The notes: generated from the letters alone by a model not told the origin. Positions 33,439-45,479 are shown, counted from the first letter of the stretch. The stretch is 64,000 nucleotides of DNA from Diospyros lotus (GCF_014633365.1 NC_068351.1:10670907-10734906); one strand, 5' to 3'. Program-made: numbers and translations.

Positions 33439-34328
33439 TGTTGGGCTGGGTTTCCTCCTTTGTGGAGAGATGGCCCACTAATTTTTATTTAATCATTAAT
33501 TAAGCAAAGTAAAACTCAAATGAGTTAGGCTTATATGGAAACTTAGGGGTATTTTTGTTCTAAAAATATCAAGTATAAAAGGGTTTTAAACCCTTCTAAT
33601 GTGGCAGCCGTACATAAGAAAAAGGGGAAGAAGAAAAGTGGAGAAATTGAGAAAAAGAGGTACAATCCAATTTTGATCAAGGAGCTCTTGGGGTTTGATT
33701 CGTGGTCCGATTTGACTGAAATTTGGTTAGCATGTTCACAATGTACAGCTCTACAATTTGAACGACATAGATCAGTTTAGAGCTCTCTGTTAACAAGCTT
33801 TTGTAGTAATTGCCGTTGCAGTCCAGTTTTGATCAAGAGGGTGTTTGTGGTTCATGGTCCAATTTGGTTAGCATGTTCACAACACATGAATTTACAATCT
33901 GAATGGGGGAGATCAGTTTTGGAGTTATTTGTTAACAGGTTTCTACAATAGTTGAGTTTTTTTACTTGGTGAGATCTCTTCTATTTCTTATTGCAGTTGT
34001 TTGGTTTCAAGAGTGGTTATTCTTGAAGAGATATTGTTATATGTCTCTAGTTATTGACAACTAGAGAAGATTTTTGCATATTCCCATTATTTGTTTGATA
34101 GTAAAAGTTTTGGGTGGACTTTGATCCTGTGATTTTTATTCATCGCATTGAAGGGGTTTTCCACATAAAATTTTAGAGTTATTGTAATTGAGTGATTACT
34201 ACACTTATTTTTTATTACTTTATATTTGTTTGATTTAACTCTTACTAGATTCACACAAGAAAGGAGAGAACAAACTATTTGGGCATCCTTGTATTAAGTT
34301 GTTGATTTGACGTGTTTTTCTCCCAACA
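33439..34328 (+). mobile_element. solo LTR (890 bp) in copia integrase
   Basis: It begins TGTTGGGCTGGG and ends CTCCCAACA, with 7-bp inverted ends TGTTGGG/CCCAACA. Flanks are TAAAT (33434-33438) and CAAAC (34329-34333). The integrase frame VERKHRHLLKAAKAL is restored if the original target was TAAAC and each copy has since changed once. TATAAAAGG at 33574-33582 is a good TATA box. No coding sequence is present. Confidence 0.75.
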
Positions 34329-34333
34329 CAAAC

Positions 34334-34870
34334 ATAGACACCTTCTTAAGGCGGCAAAAGCTCTTCAACCCTAATCCCATTTATCCAAAACTTTTTGGTT
34401 CAAATGTGTGTTAATTGCAACCTACCTCATAAATTGGATGCCTGTATCCATTTTGAATTGGGAAACCCCTTATTTCCAATTGTTTCATAAAGACCTTGAT
34501 TATACTCATTTAAAAACTTTTGGTTGCTTTTGTTATGCCACAAATACTCTATCTCACATAGACAAATTCACACCAAGGGCCATCAAATGTGTCTTTATTG
34601 GTTACTCATTGTCAAAAAGCTTATAAACTTTTTGAATTTGCTACCACCACTATCTTTGTAAGTAGAAATGTTACCTTTTTTGAGACCAAATTTCCTTTTA
34701 AAGACATTGTTTTTCCTTTTATATCAGGACAATACACCATTACCTCAAATTCTTGTCATCATTTCTACTCCCACAACTATTTCATCTCCTACTTTATCAC
34801 CACCTTCTTTGATTGATAGATTATCGAGTGTTCTTCCCCAATCGCCTTTTCAACCTAAATTTCGATAAAG
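34334..34870 (+). pseudogene. copia integrase, C-terminal part
   Basis: After the solo LTR the frame continues RHLLKAAKALQP. An open frame from 34408 then gives MLIATYLINWMPVSILNWET and LKTFGCFCYATNTLSHIDKF, followed by AIKCVFIGYS. This is the conserved C-terminal integrase block of Ty1/copia. Frameshifts follow in the linker before the reverse transcriptase. Confidence 0.82.
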
Positions 34871-35094
34871 CACTCGGATTCATCACAAACTAGTTTGGTT
34901 AATGATTTTGTCAGTTTGGTTCAAACTTTATCTGCCCATGCTTCCACTTCTAAGTCAGCAGGTAAGATTTTCCTTCCTAATTTTGAATCCATTATTTTTT
35001 CCCTTACTTATCTCTCTTTTCTTAATAATACTTCTTCCATCACTAAGGCATGTACTTTTTACCAAACATCTCGTGATCCTAACTGAGTTACAAC

Positions 35095-35800
35095 AATGGA
35101 GTAAGAGCTAAAAGCTCTTGAACAAAATGGCACTTGGCAAATTACTAATATTTCTAAGGGCAAGAAATCTATTGGTTTCAAATGGGTATATCATGTGAAA
35201 TATAAACCTAATGGAGAGGTTGACAGATACAAAGCATGATTAATAACTGAGGGCTACAATCAAATAGAAGAGTTGGACTATAAAGATCGATTTTCCCTTG
35301 TGGCCAAACTAGTAACAATCTGTCTTTTAATTACTTTTGTCATTGCTAAGGCTTGGCCTGACATTAACAATGCTTTTCTACATGGTTATCATGATGAGGA
35401 AGTTTATATGACACCTCCTGATGGTTATTCTATTGCTCCAGGCAAGGGGTGTTTTCTTAAGAGGTCTTTCTATGGCTTGAAACAAGCCTTATGCCAATGG
35501 AATTAGGAATTCAGTGGTCTTCTTCTTAAACTTGATTTTGTTCAATCACCATATGATCATTGTCTCTTCCTCCACAAAACTGATGCTCATTTTGTTATCC
35601 CACTTATATATGTTGATGATGTCCTCAACACTGGTGATGATATTGATTTTATTCAATCTACCAAGTCTGCTCTTGATAAGCAGTTTATTGTCAAGAATCT
35701 CGGCTTCCTTATGTATTTTCTTGGTCTTAAGGTAGCTAGGTCCTCCTCAGGGACTTTTCTTTGCCAATGTAAGTTTATTATGGACTTGGTTGCTGCTATC
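35095..35800 (+). pseudogene. copia reverse transcriptase
   Basis: Conserved segments are ALEQNGTWQITN, IGFKWVYHVKYKPNGEVDRY, NAFLHGYHDEEVYMTPPDGY, KRSFYGLKQALCQWN and the catalytic IYVDDVLNTGDD near 35610-35645. Stops interrupt at about 35240 and 35505. The central YVDD motif is preserved, though the gene is inactive. Confidence 0.87.
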
Positions 35801-35858
35801 GACCTTTAAGATGCCAAATATTCACCCTTTCATCTATCTAAGGGATTACATTTGACAC

Positions 35859-36240
35859 TTGACCAAGGGACTCCTCTTCCTAACCGAGTACACGAGATTT
35901 ATTGGTAAACTGCTTTATATCAATCTAACAAGGCCTGACATTAGCTATGTTGTACAACATCTTAGTCAATTTATGGCCTCTCCTTGTCAGCCATATCTTG
36001 ATGCAACTCTTCAATTGATTAAGTATCTTAAAGGCACTATTTCCCAAGGACTTTTCTATCATGCTTCTAACAACTTATCCCTCACTACCTACTGTGATGC
36101 AGATTGGGTTTCCTGCTCTTTCTCTCACAAATCTTTAATAGGTTTTTGTATATTCTTTGGTGGTGCTTTAGACTCTTGAAAAACTAAGAAACAAGCTACA
36201 ATTTCTTGTTCTTCCATCAAGGTTGAATATCACACCATGG
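35859..36240 (+). pseudogene. copia RNase H
   Basis: The open stretch reads FIGKLLYINLTRPDISYVVQ, then LIKYLKGTISQGLFYHASNN and TYCDADWVSC, and after a stop KTKKQATISCSSIKVEYHTM. The CDADW and the final Glu-containing motif belong to copia RNase H. The N-terminal junction to the reverse transcriptase is frameshifted. Confidence 0.85.
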
Positions 36241-36476
36241 CCTTTTTCACCCTATTCTTCTTTATTGTGACAACAAAGTTGCTTTCCACGTTGCTGTGAA
36301 TCTTGTTTTTGATGAGCGTACTTAACACCTTGACATTGATTGCCATTTTGTCAGAGACCATCTCAAGCAAGGTTTCATTGCACCAGCTTTTGTACCTTCT
36401 TTTTTGTTGCTCCCAAACATGTTTACTATGTCTTTTTAACTTGGGGTTTGTGTAATCCCCAATCTCCAACTTGAAG

Positions 36477-36490
36477 GGAGGGGGAGGGGG
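36477..36490 (+). other. polypurine tract of short-LTR copia element
   Basis: GGAGGGGGAGGGGG lies directly before the 3' LTR start TGTTGAATATT. It is an intact plus-strand primer site. Confidence 0.88.
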
Positions 36491-36678
36491 TGTTGAATAT
36501 TAGTTAGTTAGTTACTTACAATTATTCAGTAAGTTGTTAGTACAATTAGTTGAAATAACATCCACATAGCAATTGTATATAAATAGAATAGAAGGACAAA
36601 AGCATTTACAAGGCAGAATATATCAATTTTCTTCCTCTACCTTACCTCTTTATTTCGATTCTTCCGTAATATTTGACA
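36491..36678 (+). mobile_element. 3' LTR of short-LTR copia element
   Basis: This 188-bp copy of 30953-31161 starts TGTTGAATATTAGTTAGTTA and ends ATATTTGACA. It differs from the 5' LTR by several substitutions and indels, consistent with an old insertion. Together the LTRs delimit an element of 30953-36678. Confidence 0.88.
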
Positions 36679-37224
36679 TCAACAACCCCCTCTTTCTCTT
36701 TGCCTTTCTACCTTTCTCCTGTGGTTGCCCGTAATGGCAAGGGCCGTTAGCAAGCTTTGATTGAAGAATAAGATCTGTTATTTGACATTTTCTTTTTATT
36801 TTTTTTGTTTCTTTTTGCGTTAAACTTGGTTTTAATTTTATTTAATTATCATTTGATTAATTTAATTAAAATTTAAGTAATAAAATTAATAATGAGGGTT
36901 GTTTGAGTAAAAAATATAAATCATAAGTACCTTTAGAAATATTTTTAAATTATAAAGGGTACCCAACAAATGACCCATACCATAAAAGGTATGGGTGCAA
37001 TTTACCCGTTGTTGGCACATTTTCTCCTACCAACTTTTTCAGTTAAATAAAGATATTTTGGTTGTACAAGAACAAATATACTAAGATAAATAGAGTAAAA
37101 TTTGCAATTATCTTTCATATTTATTCACACAGAATTTTATCTTCATTCGACCCATAATATCTAGTCTGATTAAAACAAGGTTGCACCTTAATTAATTAGC
37201 TGAAAATTAGTTATAAAATCAGCA
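36679..37224. other. AT-rich spacer
   Basis: No coding, RNA or repeat feature I can support. The text just after the LTR (CAACAACCCCCTCTTTCTC) loosely resembles the region before the 5' LTR (CAACAACCAAACTTCTC), but not closely enough for a target duplication. Confidence 0.5.
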
Positions 37225-37665
37225 TGAGAATGTTGGGCGACTATAAGATCAATTTTGTTATATGAGTCAGAATATTGAATAATTAAATACTAGCATGACC
37301 AAAAGATGAGCGTAGCGGAGATGGAGATGTTAAGATAGATGTGCAACCATATAAGAAAATATAAAATTAGAAATGAGTTTATTCGTAATAAGGTAGAAGT
37401 AATGCCAATCGAGGAGAAGATGAGAGAGATTAGACTAAGATGGTTTGCTCATGTAAGAAGAAAACCAATAGACACTCTTATAAGGAAAGTTGATGAAATA
37501 TAACACAATTAGTAAACAAAAAAGAAGATAGAGGCAGAGTTAAGAAAATTTTGGAAGAAACATTATAGTTTGATATGAAGTATATGAACATAAATGAAGA
37601 TATGATAAAAGACAAAAATATATAAAAGTTTAGAATTTATGTAGTCGACTTCACATAGTGGGGTA
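37225..37665 (+). pseudogene. LINE reverse transcriptase C-terminal remnant
   Basis: Frame from about 37300 reads QKMSVAEMEMLR, a stop, MCNHIRKYKIRNEFIRNKVE, then PIEEKMREIRLRWFAHVRRK and PIDTLIRKVDEI. A weaker continuation (RGRVKKILEE...NINEDMIKD) runs to about 37665. This is the conserved tail that follows the reverse transcriptase in plant non-LTR retrotransposons. It is 5'-truncated, as LINE copies usually are, and has several stops. Confidence 0.8.
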
Positions 37666-39299
37666 AAAGCTGAATATATTGTTATTTTTATGAAACCCTC
37701 CATTATTGAATATACACACCTTAAAAAGCACCCTGGCTTCCAGCTCAAGACTGCATGCTTTTTCGCTTACATAAATCATAATACACAATTGAAGCCACGA
37801 GTATGTTTTGAGTTTTAGATTGATTAATTTTTGTTTACGTATCTTGAATTAATCTGGGATTGGAAAAACAAAACAAATCCAGTAAGATTACTAATTATGG
37901 GATGGAATCAAAGATGGATGTAAATGACAATATTGATGAGAGACCATAACTACTAAAATTCGATCAAGACTGATAAGTACCTTAATTAGGGACCATAAAA
38001 TGGGAAAACATTGGGTGGGATGGCATATACTTGCTAGTTCAATATTCATATGGCATCACTGCTTCTGGACTCGATCAGGGTTACAGATCATGGGATTGAA
38101 CAAAGATGAATGTAAAATGACCAATGAAAAGTTGTTGCAATATTGATGAGAGTCATAGTGTTGACAACGAGGTAGGGGCCCTTGGAGCTAAATTCCAATA
38201 CCCTGTCCCATACTCTACACGGGATCGAGCACCTCGAAGTCAATGTCTTTTTTGCTAAAAAAAAATAAATTAAAATACCATATTATACATATTTAAATAG
38301 TTTTTAAAATGATTTAGAGTTTAGGGGATGTATCCGTGATATGCATGTACAAATAAAAAAAATGCACTTTAAATCATATTCACATAAATTTGTATTTTTT
38401 AAAGTAAAATCAAAAAAGATATTTTAGAATTTATTTTACTGACAATATTTCGTAACTTCAAAATAATTTATTTAATTAATTAAGAGTATAAAATATTTAT
38501 TTATATTCATATATCTATATAATTGTTGGCGTTTGAAAATGGTCGACCGTGATTTGTTAGCTCACACTGGTGTAATGAATCAAAGAGGGAGAATGGATTA
38601 TCTGGTTCGATTTGTTGACCCGTCCGCCGATTCTTGTAAGGTACTTCGATGCTCAAGTAAGTGAACGAATAAGTAAAAATGTATAGTATTAACAAATTGG
38701 TAGAAAAAATATACCCTGCCTCTAGTAAGAGCTGATTGATATATAGGAGAAGGAGATGTTCTCATGCATGTGTCGTACGCCTGCAGGTGATGGAACAGAA
38801 AATCTAGACACGACCGTAATGATGTTGTTGCAAGGGGCCAGGATGTGACTATCATGGGCCGAGAGGACGGGGCTAGATTGGGTCTTTCAGGCCCAGCTGG
38901 GACGATTTCTAGCTCACTAATATTCTTCGGCGTCTCACCTTTTCGTTATGTGAGCTGATTGACCAGGCTAACGAACTGCAAGAGTCGCTGAGAGCTCGCT
39001 CAAAGTGTAGCTGCGAGCTTGCTAGCTAGTGTGGAACTCGTTTGGTCCTGCGATTTGAGCTTGGGCTCCAACGATGTGCGAGCTTGTTTCGACGAATTCA
39101 ATTTGAGGTCTACTGGGCTGTATGCGATTGGGCGGACCTGCTGAGTTGAGTCAAGCCCATAAAGAATAGAACGAAAAATGCTCGTAACAATAATAAAATA
39201 GAACAGTTTTTGAAAATGTCTAACATACATTTTATGGCTGAGATGAATTTTAAATCTTAATCAATGGCTGAGATCAAATACCTACATATCCCCCCTCGG
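37666..39299. other. spacer without supported gene
   Basis: Two loosely similar segments occur near 37893-37950 and 38088-38150 (GATCATGGGATTGAACAAAG and relatives). 38800-39130 is less AT-rich but has no open frame with a recognisable domain. No gene is called. Confidence 0.5.
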
Positions 39300-39317
39300 C
39301 CCTTGTCGCCCCCAAAC

Positions 39318-39396
39318 ACACAAATACATATATATACACACATACGCGCATACATACACACAGAGACATATATACAGAGCCATATATACATGTGTT
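39318..39396. repeat. CA/TA-rich microsatellite cluster
   Basis: Interspersed ACACA, ATACATA and TATATACA units form a degenerate dinucleotide block; a second block lies at 39612-39670. Neither is coding. Confidence 0.75.
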
Positions 39397-39670
39397 TTAG
39401 AAAAGTAGATAACCCAGTGCACCCACTATTCCTTCTGGCCATGTTTTACCAACCCACTTGGCAGTTGAAAAACGTTTGGGATGGTGGGTGACGACTATAA
39501 GAGAGCTTATAATGCCTTAAAATGTAAATCATGAATTGCCATTATAAGAAGAATTGGGATATATGCCTTAAATATATTTTATCTTTTTTTTTTTAATCCT
39601 AAGTTCCTGACACATACATATATATACACAAACTTACACGCATACATATATATACACATACATATGTATA

Positions 39671-39860
39671 TGGAAGAAGGGGGAAGAAGAAAATGGGAAG
39701 AAAAAAAAATAAATTAAGAAAGAAAAGAAAAGGAAAAAAAGAAAAAGAAAATATAAAATATAGAAAAAAAAAAGTTTAGGTCGTGCATGAAGGAGAAGTA
39801 GGAGGAAGAAGAAGATAAGAGGGAAGAAAGAAAAAAAAAAGAAAAAATTTGAAAAAAAAA
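39671..39860 (+). repeat. long purine-rich tract
   Basis: About 190 bp of almost uninterrupted A/G (GAAGAAGGGGGAAGAAGAAAA and similar). The minus-strand open frame across it reads as Phe/Leu-rich low-complexity text and is not a gene. Confidence 0.8.
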
Positions 39861-39909
39861 AGAGGGAAATGATATTATTAATGGGTGTGTTTTGGCAAGA
39901 GATAGTCAA

Positions 39910-41055
39910 AGAGGCGATGCGAGTGTAAATGTTTGTTGGTTTCTTCTCTAGATTGATTGATGTAAAAATAATTAATAAGATAAAATTATAATTATAATTT
40001 GTGTCTATTCGACCACTATAAAATAAAGAGTATCATAGATTATAATTTTTTTTTTAATTTTTCTTAAAGAGTATCATTCTTAATATTCTAATTTTAAAAG
40101 CATTTAATACTTAATTTCTAAGTATTTTAAATATCAACAGTGTAAATTTTGAAATATCATGTAAGTTTTAAATAAAAAAATACCAATAGTGTAAGTTTTA
40201 ATGTATAAGAATTGACATTTAGAATTTGACATGGATGATCTAAAAGAAATAAAAATATCTTTTTAAAATTATTGATGATCAAATGTTTTTAGTGTAAAAT
40301 TTTATTCAAAGTAGGAATTTAATTCAAAATTTAATATTTTTATCTTTAGGTGTTGAATCTTTGATATTTAAAAAAATGTGAAATTGGTTAATCTATCCTA
40401 TTAAGTTACTTAAAGATGCAAATATTCAAAAAAATTCATTTTCATAATTTTATTTTTAAATTTTTTAAAATTAAAATAATATAAAAATAAAAAAATTTTT
40501 GACCACGCATAGCCGGAGAACCCAAGGTTTGGGAACCCAAGGGTTCCCAACCACTCACAATCAAGAACCCAAAGTTTTCCAACCCCGAATCAGAGTCCCC
40601 TTATCCATTGATGGTTGCGGTCATGGCTACCGACGATGATTGGTATGTATTGTTTGATATTTAATTTTTAATTTAATTTATTTAGATTGTAGAACACTTA
40701 TTGATATGCTTCATTATATAGATTTAATAATTTTTTTTATTATAAAACGTTAACAAGTATACAATAATTTTTATTTTTATTTTTTGTTCAATGTTTATAA
40801 TTTTTTTTTTTTACTTGCCCTTATATTTTAATTTAGAATATTAATGAACATTATAAATCTTATATATTTGAGTTTTGTAGAGCATTTAATATAAGTAAAA
40901 TTATTACAACATAATATGTATAAATTATAACTACATTTTAATCTTAATATTATTTATACCGTGTCTTTAGGCATGAGTATACGCTAATATATAAATATAG
41001 AATAGATGAATTTTTTATATTTTAATATATTATTATACATTTAGTAGAATAGATA

Positions 41056-41091
<36 letters not shown>

Positions 41092-42747
41092 TGCATTGGG
41101 GTGGAGAAGGTAAATACTATTCTCTCTCTCTCTCTCTATATATATAGAGAGAGAGTGCACTGGGGGTGGAGAAGGTAAATACTATTCTCGCCTCTACTTC
41201 AGTCAAATAGTCTTTATCCCTGCTCAACTAGGGTGTGCCAGGGTTGGTTTTTGTAGGTTTAAGTTACTTTACCAACACTTGTTAGAGCTACGAGAATACT
41301 ATCAAAACTAGTATACCTTGGGACCACAAAAATGGGAAAAAGAATGGGTTCAACAACATATACATGCTAGATGATCAATATCCACCGTCACTAATTTTAG
41401 ACTCTAGCTCACCGCATAATCAGAAATAGTACTGTTGTTTAAACTAGATTGTGAGAATAGATCCCAAAACACTAGATTTATCCCTAGATCCCATATCCAT
41501 AGATTCAATCGACAGGAGACAGTGAAGAATGAAACATATATAGATGAAGGCATGGGTTGAGGGTGAAGAGAGAAATAGAGGCAAAGGGGGGCAAAGAAGC
41601 TTAGAGGTTGAATGTGAAGAGAGAAAATAGAGATGATGCGTAAAACCAATTAAGCCATAAGAGGAAAGGGGGGAAAAGGTGTGGGAAAAGAGGCCAAGCA
41701 AGAGGCATCAATAGAAAGCAAGGGAAATGGAGAGAGGCAGTGAGAAAGGGCAAAACGCAAAGGAGAGAAGAGAGAGAGAGAGAGAGAGTTTAGGAGAAAA
41801 GGTCAAAACAGTTAAGTCCAAACATAGAGAGATAAAAAAGAGAAAGAGAGAGTTTAGGAAACAAAGTCTAATTAATGGTGAAGTCCAAATAGTATAGCCA
41901 ACATATACTTTTCTCAAACTTGAGAGGACCCTCAACTCTTTATGACTATGTACTAGCCTTGGTGCTAAATAGCTAAAAAAAGGTGTACCTCTCATTGTTC
42001 ACATAGTTTTTCATTTTGGAGGACATTTCTCGGTCAAGTTCATCCATATGTCATATGACTCCTTTTTCAGCTAAACTTTATATTCCTTCCATTGTTTTGA
42101 CATGTTCTTCAAGAATCAAACATGTCTTCTTGAATGTAGCAAGCGTGTCTATATTGTCTTTAAAGAATAAATTCAATTAAAGGAAATGGTTAAAATATAC
42201 AAACAAGTAATATCAGAACATTGACCACTGTCAGGGAAATGTTTGTTTACAATGATTTCTTGTCACATTTGGACCTTGTAAGGATGTAGTTCTAGACACC
42301 TCCAATTAGTGAAGGTGATGGGACAAAGTGTGTTATCTCTGACCATGATACCCGTTGCATTGCCAACTTTGCATATGCAGTTAAGTCCACTATCTCTCTC
42401 TCTCTGTGTACATTCAACTCGACATGGAGTTTCTTGTCAGTGCCCCAACCATCGACTTGTCATGCAATTCCCTTCTTATCTTTGTTGGGACATTTGTATA
42501 GAGCTTACCTATATCAAGGGAAAATGAAAATTTAAGAAATATAGTTTTATATATGAATGGTTCACATAAAATTATAACAAAGTTGAAACTAAAACATAAT
42601 TTAGTTTAAGTAGCAGTATTCTTCCAAGTGTGTGGATAAGTAAAGTGGGTGTCCTCGTCAAGATATATATTGTCTACTGGCGCCCTAATTAAGCTGGTCA
42701 TCTATCAAAGGAAGTGTCCCCGAGATCTCAGGAATTGGATCAAACAA
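39910..42747. other. AT-rich spacer before UGT copy 2
   Basis: The only structure seen is the repeat block at 41056-41190 and a GA-rich microsatellite near 41767-41788. No gene is supported. The short frames near 41404-41995 are pyrimidine-rich low-complexity text. Confidence 0.5.
41056..41190 (+). repeat. duplicated segment framed by TA/GA microsatellites
   Basis: A GAGAGAGAGTGCA block followed by TGGGG(G)TGGAGAAGGTAAATACTATTCTC occurs twice, near 41077-41125 and 41142-41188. A CTCTCTCTCTCTATATATATA tract between them is an inverted match to the preceding TATATATATA...GAGAGAGAGA. Confidence 0.8.
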
Positions 42748-44226
42748 TTAACTGGTTATATGAGCAATAAAGGAATCCAATTCCAAGCGTGAAGCGCCTC
42801 CTTCCATCACTGACTGCCGAATGGAAGCACGCAATTTCTCCGCCCTCTTCCTCATCTCTTCCCCTTGTTTTGAAGCCATTAACCTCTTGACAGCTTCTGA
42901 AATGGTGGAAGAACTCACAATCTCGTCCTTGTCTGGTTGTAAAGGCCACTGCTTCACTGCTACCCCAACCTTCAGTAGTTGTGTTACAAGGAAAGCATTC
43001 TTGGGCTGATCGGAATGCATCGGCCAGGCGGCAATCGGCACTCCCATGCTCATACTCTCCATACACGAATTCCATCCGCAGTGGCTCATGAATCCGCCTG
43101 TTGACTCATGCCCTAGAATTTCCAGTTGAGGTGCCCAATCCCTCACCACCATTCCAACTTCTTTTATCCTTTCTTCGTACCCTTCTGGCAGCAGTTGAGC
43201 TGATCCACCTTCACCATTAATATCTCCTTCGAATATGTCCCCTTTATCTGCGTCTCTCAACACCCAAATGAACTTTTGCTTACTTTCCTCCAACCCAACT
43301 GCTAGTTCTTTGATCTCTTCATTTGTCAATGAAGTCGTCGTTCCAAAAGAAACATAGAGCACCGAGTTCGTAGCCTGCTTGTCAAGCCACTCCAGGCATT
43401 TATGTTGGCTATTGATCAACCTTCTGCTCTGATCATAATCCTTTACCAGTGCTAAATTCAAGGGCCCAATTGCCCAAAGCTGCTTGTTACTGTGTTGATT
43501 TCTCTGGAAATCGAGGTAAGTACCCTCGATGGTTCTACAAGTGTTACAGATGGTCCCAGCTCTAAATTTCAACAACGGAGAGTGAAGAGCTATGAAATTT
43601 AGGATCTCGGAGGTGTAGCACCCGTCTAAAGATGGCAACCCTTCTGGCTCTTCTATCTGGAAAGATTTTCCCATCAGCTGCCATCCATCAAAAAGGGAAC
43701 TGAAAGAGCTAGTGGGATTAAAGCCATAGGATTCTGCAGTTGGTATAGTAGCAATATCTTGGACAGCATAAGCCATGAGAGCGTCGTGGACAACAATAAC
43801 TCTTCGGGCTGTGGTGGAGATTTTCTGCAACAGCGCAGCCAAGGGCTGGCGGAGATGCAGAGAGGAATCGAAGGATGGCTGGAGGTGTGCGGGGAACTTG
43901 GTGGCCGCGCCAGAGGCATTTGGGTCGGGAGAGGGGTTGAGAAAAACAGGGGTACGCAGCTCATGGAAGTGGATATTGGCGGCTTGGAGAAGGCTTTGGT
44001 CATTGAACCGTAGCTTGGCCTGGTGGATGTGGGTGGCTGCGCAAGCATAATGGACTTGCAGCAGCATGGCACCATTATAATTGTTTCTGTAGGATGAGAT
44101 TAGGCATGCGAGCTGGAGTAGTTGGTTGAGGTGGCTCTGGCATGGAAATGGCACCATCACCACCGCCTTAGCTTCTTTGCTGCTGCTCCGATCATCATTG
44201 CTTGAACATTGGTTCAACTCATCCAT
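42748..44226 (-). CDS. zeatin O-glucosyltransferase-like UGT, copy 2
   Basis: An intronless UDP-glycosyltransferase of 492 residues from the ATG at 44224-44226 (MDELNQ), the position shared with copy 1; an upstream in-frame ATG at 44262 would add 12 residues. Long blocks are identical to copy 1 (VMVPFPCQSHLNQLLQL, SRKx-type linker, SQHKCLEWLDKQA), so the two are a tandem pair. Numbered from the upstream Met, catalytic His is 44, Asp partner 160 (VVHDALMAYA), and the 44-residue PSPG donor motif is 376-419 with the normal Gly (SMGVP) and terminal Gln. The family O-glycosylates zeatin-type cytokinins in the cytosol, and the exact acceptor here is an inference. All key residues are present, so this copy is the more likely functional one. 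Confidence 0.95.
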   Translation of the reverse strand: MDELNQCSSNDDRSSSKEAKAVVMVPFPCQSHLNQLLQLACLISSYRNNYNGAMLLQVHYACAATHIHQAKLRFNDQSLLQAANIHFHELRTPVFLNPSPDPNASGAATKFPAHLQPSFDSSLHLRQPLAALLQKISTTARRVIVVHDALMAYAVQDIATIPTAESYGFNPTSSFSSLFDGWQLMGKSFQIEEPEGLPSLDGCYTSEILNFIALHSPLLKFRAGTICNTCRTIEGTYLDFQRNQHSNKQLWAIGPLNLALVKDYDQSRRLINSQHKCLEWLDKQATNSVLYVSFGTTTSLTNEEIKELAVGLEESKQKFIWVLRDADKGDIFEGDINGEGGSAQLLPEGYEERIKEVGMVVRDWAPQLEILGHESTGGFMSHCGWNSCMESMSMGVPIAAWPMHSDQPKNAFLVTQLLKVGVAVKQWPLQPDKDEIVSSSTISEAVKRLMASKQGEEMRKRAEKLRASIRQSVMEGGASRLELDSFIAHITS

Positions 44227-44262
44227 GGATAAACCAGCACTACAATTGCCCTTAATCACCAA

Positions 44263-44693
44263 TTTGCAAGTTTAACCTCGGCAGATCCAATCCTTTCAGA
44301 GGGCTCTTCTGTGACTATTGATTGACGCTTTTAACATAATAAGTAAGAATTTTGGGCAAAATACACGATGAATGAATTATTTGCGCAGCAAGCCTACAAA
44401 ATTAAAGCAAAACCTACAAAACAAGATGAACAGAACAGAGTAGCTTAAAATTTAATCAAACATCCCCTAGTAGTTTAAATTGTAAATTATCTGAAACAAA
44501 AAGAAGGGAAACCAAACTAATATCACATACTAAAGAAAAGAAAATATGCAAGAAATTGAAGAAAAGAAACAAAAGAATAGAAAGCAACTTCTCTAGTAAG
44601 TTTTGATGTCTTTAGGTAACATTGCCAACTGACCCATGTCAGTTACAAAAATAGTATAACAAAATTTTTTTTTTATGCAAAAATATAACTTAA
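44263..44693. other. upstream region of UGT copy 2
   Basis: AT-rich sequence with no clear TATA box within 150 bp upstream of the ATG on the minus strand. The TR-GAG element begins 430 bp upstream and may have displaced or supplied promoter sequence. This is an inference from position. Confidence 0.45.
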
Positions 44694-45477
44694 TGTTAGA
44701 ATTTATGATTCAAAATGTGTTTTCATATATTTGTTTATGTGCATTTCTATTTGCATTTTGATATATGCATTTGGGTTTCATCTTACTTGCATTTAATTGT
44801 GTATATGATCTGCTAATTATTTTGTGGGCCAAATAACCATTGGGCCGAGATTTGTTTATGAGCCAAGCCCATTTTTTCATGCGGCCCATGCAATATGCCT
44901 CAGCCCAACCTGGTTGCTTGCTACTATATAAGGGCAGCTTCATGCCCTAGCTGATCCAGATCGCTTTCTCTCTCATTTTGAAACCTTATGTTTGGTGCAT
45001 GAAGTGAGACTCTCTCTCGCTTGTAAATCCTTCTCTCATTCGATTGACTTCGATTTGTGGTAAGATCACACGGTAAGGTTGTATTGTTTTAATCTCTGTT
45101 GTTGAATAGCTTGAGACGTGAGAGATTTGGTATAACTGATAGATCAGATTCTTGACACAATATTGAGATCGGTAGAACAGATACTATACTTGTTCATGTT
45201 TTTTTTTTTTTTCTTCTGATTTTAGTTTATGTATTTGCATTACGTTTTGTTCTTGTTGTGATCTTGTAATCCGGTTGTAATCGAAAGCTATTTAGTGGAT
45301 TGACTAGAGGCGAAGCCTCTGCCGTGAGTAGAATTCTTTTGAATCTGAACACGTATCTCACTGTGTTGTTGTTCTGTGTGCGTGAGTTGTGTTTTGAGGG
45401 TTTCGTTTCTGTTTCTATTTTACTGCGCTTGCTCTTGGTTGGTTTGGCCAATTAAACAAGGTTGTAATACATTAACA
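44694..45477 (+). mobile_element. 5' LTR of TR-GAG element
   Basis: The 784-bp repeat begins TGTTAGAATTTATGATTC and ends AATACATTAACA, preceded by target duplication CTTAA (44689-44693). TATATAAGG at 44925-44933 is a good TATA box. Relative to the 3' LTR it has about 92 extra bp at roughly 45290-45381, so the 3' copy has a deletion there. Confidence 0.92.
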
Positions 45478-45479
45478 AG

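Noticed and set aside
30948..36683. Target-site duplication for the short-LTR copia element
   Set aside because: Flanking 5-mers AAACT and TCAAC do not match; no shift gives a convincing match.
42740..44075. Additional open frames overlapping UGT copy 2
   Set aside because: Shadows in other frames of the real gene.
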